Origin: DASREM01 sp035652095 | Lineage (GTDB): Bacteria; Acidobacteriota; Terriglobia; Terriglobales; Acidobacteriaceae | Length of the DNA: 64,000 nt | NCBI GenBank assembly: GCA_035652095.1 | Contig: DASREM010000004.1 | Span: 1 to 64,000, forward strand | Direction of reading: 5' to 3' | Shown here: piece by piece, positions 60,017 through 64,000 of the stretch | Layout of the letters: each line of letters begins with the position of its first letter | Numbering within the stretch: position 1 is the first letter of the stretch | Notes under the pieces: model-generated | Told to the model about the DNA's origin: nothing | Seen by the model: the letters and a program-made list of their open reading frames with translations, nothing else | Database searches by the model: none | Made by a program: the position numbers and the translations under genes

Positions 60017-61402
60017 GTGAGTAAGGCCTGCTTGCGCCGGAAGCATCTTCCCACGTCATGGCTGGTCGTAGTTCTGTTGCTTCCGGTATCGGTCTGGGCC
60101 CAGTCCGCGGGCGATGCCGACGGGGATCCTGCGACTACCTTCTTTCCCCATTCCCAAACCGCACGCTGGTGGATTTCGGGGCAGGACAACATCGTCTTCC
60201 AGGCACACCCGTCATTTTCCGCAAAATACAGCGGGCCGAACAGCTTCCGCAAGACAAGCGAGAATGCCACCTCGAATGTCGCGACGCTCTACACCGGCTT
60301 ACAGGTAACCCGCACAACCGAAATCTTTGTGGACATCGAAGATGTCAGCGGCGGTGGGTTAAGCGATGCCTTAGGCATAGGGGGCTTCGTCAACGTAGAT
60401 GTGGTGCGCAATCCTACGCTGGGCACCAAGCCGTACCTGGGACGGGCCATGTTCCGGCAGATTCTTGGGCTCAGTAAGGAAACCGTGGAGACGACACGAG
60501 GCCCATTCGGGCTGGCAACGCGGGTTCCCGTGCGAAGGCTTGAACTACGCGGCGGCAAGCTCAGCACCGCGGACTTTTTTGACGTGAATGAAGTCGGAAG
60601 CGATAGTCATTTTCAATTCCTCAACTGGACTTCGGTCAACAATGGCGCTTATGACTACGCGGCGGACACCCGGGGCTACACCGTCGGCCTGCTTGCCGAA
60701 TACCATGATCGCGCCTGGGCGGCCCGGTTTGGCGAGATGCTGATGCCAACGGTGGCGAACGGCCTGGACCTCGAGTTCAACTTGCGCAAGGCACGCGCCG
60801 AGAACCTGGAATTTGAGTTTCATCCGAAAACACGGGTTGGGCAGACCAGTATCCGGCTTCTGTCGTTCGTGAATCACGCGAACATGGGTGTGTATCGCAC
60901 CGCGGTCATCAATTACCTGGCAGGGAAGACGCCACGGCCGGACATCACCGCGCATCCGACTCAGACCACGATCAAGTACGGATTTGGCCTTAGCCTGGTG
61001 CAGGAGTTGCCGCATCATTTGCGCGCGTTCGGACGCTTTGGCTGGAATGAAGGGCAGCACCAGTCGTTCGCATACACCGAGGTCGACGAAACGGTCCAGG
61101 GCGGCGCGGACCTCGCCGGCGCGGGATGGCGGAGGCCGCTGGACAAAGTTGGATTGGCGGCAATTTCCAACGCCATCTCAGCCGATCACCAGCACTATCT
61201 GGCACTTGGTGGACTGGGATTCCTGCTGGGAGACGGTGCGCTGAGTTACGGGCGCGAAACCATCATTGAAGCTTATTACAACGCGCATGTCTGGCGAGGA
61301 TTGTTTGTCAGCTTGGACCTGCAGCACGTTAGTAATCCGGGGTATAACCGTGATCGCGGTCCAGTGCTGGTGCCCGGAGTGCGAATTCACCTGGAGTTTT
61401 GA
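60017..61402 (+). CDS. OprB-type carbohydrate porin
   Basis: Outer-membrane beta-barrel of 461 residues. A signal peptide (LPTSWLVVVLLLPVSVWAQ) is followed by alternating aromatic strands typical of OprB-like porins: 'GLQVTRTTEIFVDIEDVSGGGLSDALGIGGFVNVDVVRNP', 'RLELRGGKLSTADFFDVNEVGSDSHFQFLNWTSVNNGAYDYAADTRGYTVGLLAEY', ending 'SNPGYNRDRGPVLVPGVRIHLEF' with a terminal Phe. GTG 60017 was chosen for AGGGAG five bases upstream; TTG 60002 would add five residues. A DUF427 gene follows on the other strand. Sugar specificity is unknown. Confidence 0.88.
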   Translation: MSKACLRRKHLPTSWLVVVLLLPVSVWAQSAGDADGDPATTFFPHSQTARWWISGQDNIVFQAHPSFSAKYSGPNSFRKTSENATSNVATLYTGLQVTRTTEIFVDIEDVSGGGLSDALGIGGFVNVDVVRNPTLGTKPYLGRAMFRQILGLSKETVETTRGPFGLATRVPVRRLELRGGKLSTADFFDVNEVGSDSHFQFLNWTSVNNGAYDYAADTRGYTVGLLAEYHDRAWAARFGEMLMPTVANGLDLEFNLRKARAENLEFEFHPKTRVGQTSIRLLSFVNHANMGVYRTAVINYLAGKTPRPDITAHPTQTTIKYGFGLSLVQELPHHLRAFGRFGWNEGQHQSFAYTEVDETVQGGADLAGAGWRRPLDKVGLAAISNAISADHQHYLALGGLGFLLGDGALSYGRETIIEAYYNAHVWRGLFVSLDLQHVSNPGYNRDRGPVLVPGVRIHLEF

Positions 61403-61405
61403 AAT

Positions 61406-61690
61406 TTACTTCTCGACCTTCACGCCCTTCCAGAACGCGACGTAGTCCTTGATTTGAGAGGCCGCGGATTTCGGCTCGGGATAGTACCAGGCGGCGTCGC
61501 GATTGCTTTTGCCGTTCACTTCCAGGGTGTAGTAGCTCGCGTTGCCCTTCCACGGGCACACCGTGTGAGTCGCGCTGGGCTTTAGAAATTCCCTGTGAAC
61601 CGCATCGGGCGGGAAATATTGATTGCCTTCGATCTCGATGCAGCGATCGGATTCGGCGAGGGTGGTGTTTTCCCAGATAGCTTTGGCCAT
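61406..61690 (-). CDS. DUF427 domain protein
   Basis: A 94-residue protein with the complete DUF427 fold: 'AKAIWENTTLAESDRCIEIEGNQYFPPDAVHREFLKPSATHTVCPWKGNASYYTLEVNG' and 'AAWYYPEPKSAASQIKDYVAFWKGVKVE'. The Cys in 'TVCPWKG' and the aromatic pocket are family hallmarks. The function is not known; a small-ligand binding role is likely. It ends 3 bp from the porin stop, convergent. Confidence 0.92.
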   Translation of the reverse strand: MAKAIWENTTLAESDRCIEIEGNQYFPPDAVHREFLKPSATHTVCPWKGNASYYTLEVNGKSNRDAAWYYPEPKSAASQIKDYVAFWKGVKVEK

Positions 61691-61788
61691 AACACTCGAT
61701 TAGATTGCCAAGCGTGGTGAAGGAAGCAAGGAAAATTGCGACTTGAGGAACGCGTGCTGCTGATTGTGACATACTTCAGGCCAAGCTC

Positions 61789-62637
61789 ATGATGCGCTCT
61801 GAAACCCTAATGGTGTGTGCGCCGTCCTCCGCGGGATGGAACGATGACCGAGCCCGGCAGTGGCGCGAGCTGGGATTTTTTCATGCGCCACAGTTTACCG
61901 AGGCGCAGGCGCAGCACCAGGAACTGTGTGCGCGGTTGCGAGAGTTCGGGATTGAACTGGTGCAGTTGCCCGCCAGCGCGGACCTCACGCTGGACGCGGT
62001 CTACACGCACGACGCGTCGTTGATGTCGGATTCGGGTGCGATCCTGATGAATCCCGGCAAGGCGAACCGGGTGCCGGAGGCGAAGCGTCATGGGAGTTTC
62101 TTTCGCGATCTGGGGCTGTCGGTGCTGGGCGAGATCGTGCCGCCGGGCAAAACCGAAGCCGGGGACATGGTCTGGCTGGACGCGAAGACGTTGCTGATCG
62201 GGCAGGGATTTCGCACCAATGCTGCCGGGATCGGGCAAATGCGATCGCTGCTGAAGCCGAGCGGGGTGGAAGTGATCTGTGCACCCCTGCCTTACGGAAT
62301 GGGCCCGGCATATTGTCTGCATCTGATGTCGTTAATCAGCCCGCTCGATGAGAGCACGCTGCTGGTGGATTTGTCGTGGCTGGCGGTGGAGACGGTGGAA
62401 CTTCTGCATAGCCGGCGCTTGCGGCTGATCGAGATTGACTCGTCGGAGCGGGATACGCTTGCCTGCAACGTGCTTACGCTGGGGCGCAACCGGCTGGTTG
62501 CACTCGAGGAGAACGGGAAAACCAACCAGAAACTCCGGGATGCTGGTTACAACGTGAAGACTTTTCCGGGTTCTGAGCTCTGCATAAACGGTGGTGGCGG
62601 GCCCACGTGTCTGACTCGGCCACTGGCGCGAGGCTGA
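61789..62637 (+). CDS. Amidinotransferase-fold hydrolase (dimethylargininase/arginine deiminase-like)
   Basis: A 282-residue enzyme of the pentein (beta/alpha propeller) superfamily. Site residues: 'YTHDASLMSDSGAILMNPGKANRVPEAKRH' with the first acidic residue, 'GKTEAGDMVWLDAKTLLIGQGFRTNAAGI' with Glu-Ala-Gly-Asp, 'YCLHLMSLISPLDESTLLV' with the catalytic His, and 'LCINGGGGPTCLTRPL' with the nucleophilic Cys (about residue 275). The form matches DDAH-like enzymes more than classical arginine deiminase. It probably hydrolyses a guanidino compound; the substrate is not certain. Followed by mfd after 63 bp. Confidence 0.88.
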   Translation: MMRSETLMVCAPSSAGWNDDRARQWRELGFFHAPQFTEAQAQHQELCARLREFGIELVQLPASADLTLDAVYTHDASLMSDSGAILMNPGKANRVPEAKRHGSFFRDLGLSVLGEIVPPGKTEAGDMVWLDAKTLLIGQGFRTNAAGIGQMRSLLKPSGVEVICAPLPYGMGPAYCLHLMSLISPLDESTLLVDLSWLAVETVELLHSRRLRLIEIDSSERDTLACNVLTLGRNRLVALEENGKTNQKLRDAGYNVKTFPGSELCINGGGGPTCLTRPLARG

Positions 62638-62700
62638 GATGCGGTGGTTGCGTGCAGCCGAGGCGGCTGCCGCTCCACAAGCTGATACAATAGAGAAGCA

Positions 62701-64000
62701 ATGGCCCTGCCGTTCGTCCGCGATATTTTCGCGGGCGTGGAAAAGTTGCCCGCCTTCCAGCGTGTTGCCTCCCACCTGCGCGAGAACACGGGACGTATAC
62801 GTGTTTCCGGACTGACCCCGAGCGCGAAGGCTCTGGTCCTGGTGCTTCTGCAGAAAGCCCTGGAACGGCCGCTGTTGCTGGTGGTTTCCGACAACAAAGC
62901 GGCGGATGAACTGGTTCCCGTGCTCCAGGCTTTCGGGGAACTAACCGGAGCGCTGGATGCAGCATTGGTAGTCGCTCTTCCCAGCCGGGACGTTTTGCCA
63001 TTCCAGAATCTTTCTCCACACCCCGAAATTCAGGAGGAGCGGGCGGTCGCGCTCTGGAAAATTGCGACCGGGGCGGCGTCAGTCGTTGTGGCTCCTGTGA
63101 CCTCGACCGCGATCCGGCTGCGGGGCGCTGAATACTATGCCGATCTGGCGAGAATCGTTCGCCGGACCGAGACAATCGAGGTTGAGCCTTTGTTGCGGCA
63201 CCTGAATACGGTCGGCTATTCCTCGACAGATGTAGTGGAAATGCCCGGAGAGTACGCGCTGCGCGGAGGCATTCTCGATGTCTATTCACCGGAAGCGGAC
63301 CGCCCGGTCCGAATTGAGTTTTTCGGCGACGAGGTTGAGTCAATTCGCAAATTCGATCCCGGCACGCAACGATCCGCAAGCCCGCTCGACGAAGTAGTCT
63401 TGCTTCCTCTCACCGAAACTCCCGTCAATGAGGATCTGCTGGGCGCAATTCATGCGCGGCTGTCGGGTCAGCGGGTCGCCGGACAGGAAGAAATTGTGGA
63501 GGAGGCAGTCCGGGCCGGGGGCGTGACCGTTTTTCCGGGCTGGGAATTTTATGCGCCGGTCGCGGGTGCGGAACGCACGGTTTTCGATCTGCTGACGAAT
63601 GCGATCGTCATAACCGATGAACCCGAAATCCTGAAGCAGGAGTTCGAGCGGGTTTGGACGCGGGTTGAAGACGCACACGAGCGGAGTGGGGTCGGCAATC
63701 TGGTGCGGCCGGAGGACCTCTACTTTCCGCCAGAACGCTGGTGGGCCGCTCTTCCTGCCCTGAACGGAGTTGACCTCGAGCAACTGGGGATCGAGCGCGG
63801 AGAGGGATCGGCGCCATCAGCGGCGTTTCTTTCGCAGCCAACGCCGAGGTTTCACGGGTCCGTACCGGCGTTGCTGGAAGAGGTGAAGAAGCAGCTTGCG
63901 GAGCAGAACCGGGTGGTGATCTCAGTTCCGAATGTAGGGGAAGTCGAAAGACTCGCCGACATGTTCAGCGAGTACAGCATGTCGTTTCGCCTGGGGACGC
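62701..64000 (+). CDS. mfd: Transcription-repair coupling factor Mfd (3' truncated)
   Basis: Only the N-terminal 433 codons lie in the window. They match Mfd, which displaces stalled RNA polymerase and recruits UvrA: an UvrB-like D1 region with 'ALPSRDVLPFQNLSPHPEIQEERAVALWKIATGAASVVVAPVTST' and 'LLRHLNTVGYSSTDVVEMPGEYALRGGILDVYSPEADRPVRIEFFGDEVESIRKFDP'. GAGAAG lies just before the ATG. The RNA-polymerase-binding and helicase parts are beyond the end. The frame stays open to the last base. Confidence 0.93.
   Translation, partial: MALPFVRDIFAGVEKLPAFQRVASHLRENTGRIRVSGLTPSAKALVLVLLQKALERPLLLVVSDNKAADELVPVLQAFGELTGALDAALVVALPSRDVLPFQNLSPHPEIQEERAVALWKIATGAASVVVAPVTSTAIRLRGAEYYADLARIVRRTETIEVEPLLRHLNTVGYSSTDVVEMPGEYALRGGILDVYSPEADRPVRIEFFGDEVESIRKFDPGTQRSASPLDEVVLLPLTETPVNEDLLGAIHARLSGQRVAGQEEIVEEAVRAGGVTVFPGWEFYAPVAGAERTVFDLLTNAIVITDEPEILKQEFERVWTRVEDAHERSGVGNLVRPEDLYFPPERWWAALPALNGVDLEQLGIERGEGSAPSAAFLSQPTPRFHGSVPALLEEVKKQLAEQNRVVISVPNVGEVERLADMFSEYSMSFRLGT

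Overview
This 64 kb window is chromosomal DNA of a G+C-rich, diderm (Gram-negative) bacterium. LptD, a SurA-like chaperone, ExbB/ExbD, lipoproteins and an OprB-type porin show the outer membrane. Several traits together point to the Acidobacteriota (class Terriglobia): many secreted carboxypeptidase-regulatory-like, FG-GAP and GloVer-repeat proteins, a small 'GWKxIAEFLG' helix-turn-helix protein, a short ACT-domain protein, duplicated exbD genes followed by a TPR lipoprotein, and several families of palindromic intergenic repeats. This assignment rests on family knowledge, not on a search.

Layout. 0-11 kb is envelope and core metabolism: an ExbB-ExbD-ExbD-TPR operon, a biotin carboxylase/biotin carrier pair, a SurA-like foldase with a DsbA-like thioredoxin protein, LarE and LptD. 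11-32 kb is mostly housekeeping: RDD protein, an APC permease fused to a stress-protein-like domain, gltX, two small Cys-rich periplasmic proteins, an SDR epimerase, a RelA/SpoT enzyme, RidA, an FKBP, L28, a DUF971 protein, a PcrA/UvrD helicase, a second APC permease, adenosine deaminase, an amidohydrolase with altered metal ligands, an ACT protein and a radical SAM/SPASM-like protein. At least four families of short palindromic repeats fill the spaces between these genes, and one MITE-like element has a clean 8-bp target duplication.

At 32.3-34.4 kb sits a complete 2.1 kb IS1595/ISXO2-type insertion sequence. It has imperfect terminal inverted repeats, an 8-bp target duplication and two non-transposase genes, one of them a 312-aa membrane protein. 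34.7-51.5 kb is an accessory, secretion-oriented stretch: an octaheme cytochrome c, FG-GAP, LVIVD, YncE-like, GloVer and BNR propeller proteins, a translationally coupled pair of carboxypeptidase-regulatory-like proteins, an orphan OppF ATPase and an EamA transporter.

51.4-58.3 kb holds a bacterial SET-domain protein, CutC, and the most unusual gene of the window: a 1347-residue membrane protein that joins a Ycf48-like propeller, interrupted by a long Gln/Pro-rich insert, to a KAP-family P-loop NTPase. A degenerate receiver-domain protein follows it, and then a strong terminator. 58.4-64 kb returns to core functions (hemL, a DUF427 protein, an amidinotransferase-fold hydrolase, the 5' part of mfd) plus an OprB-type porin whose promoter carries a perfect 16-bp palindrome. 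The first and last genes run off the window. I found no tRNA, rRNA or CRISPR array.
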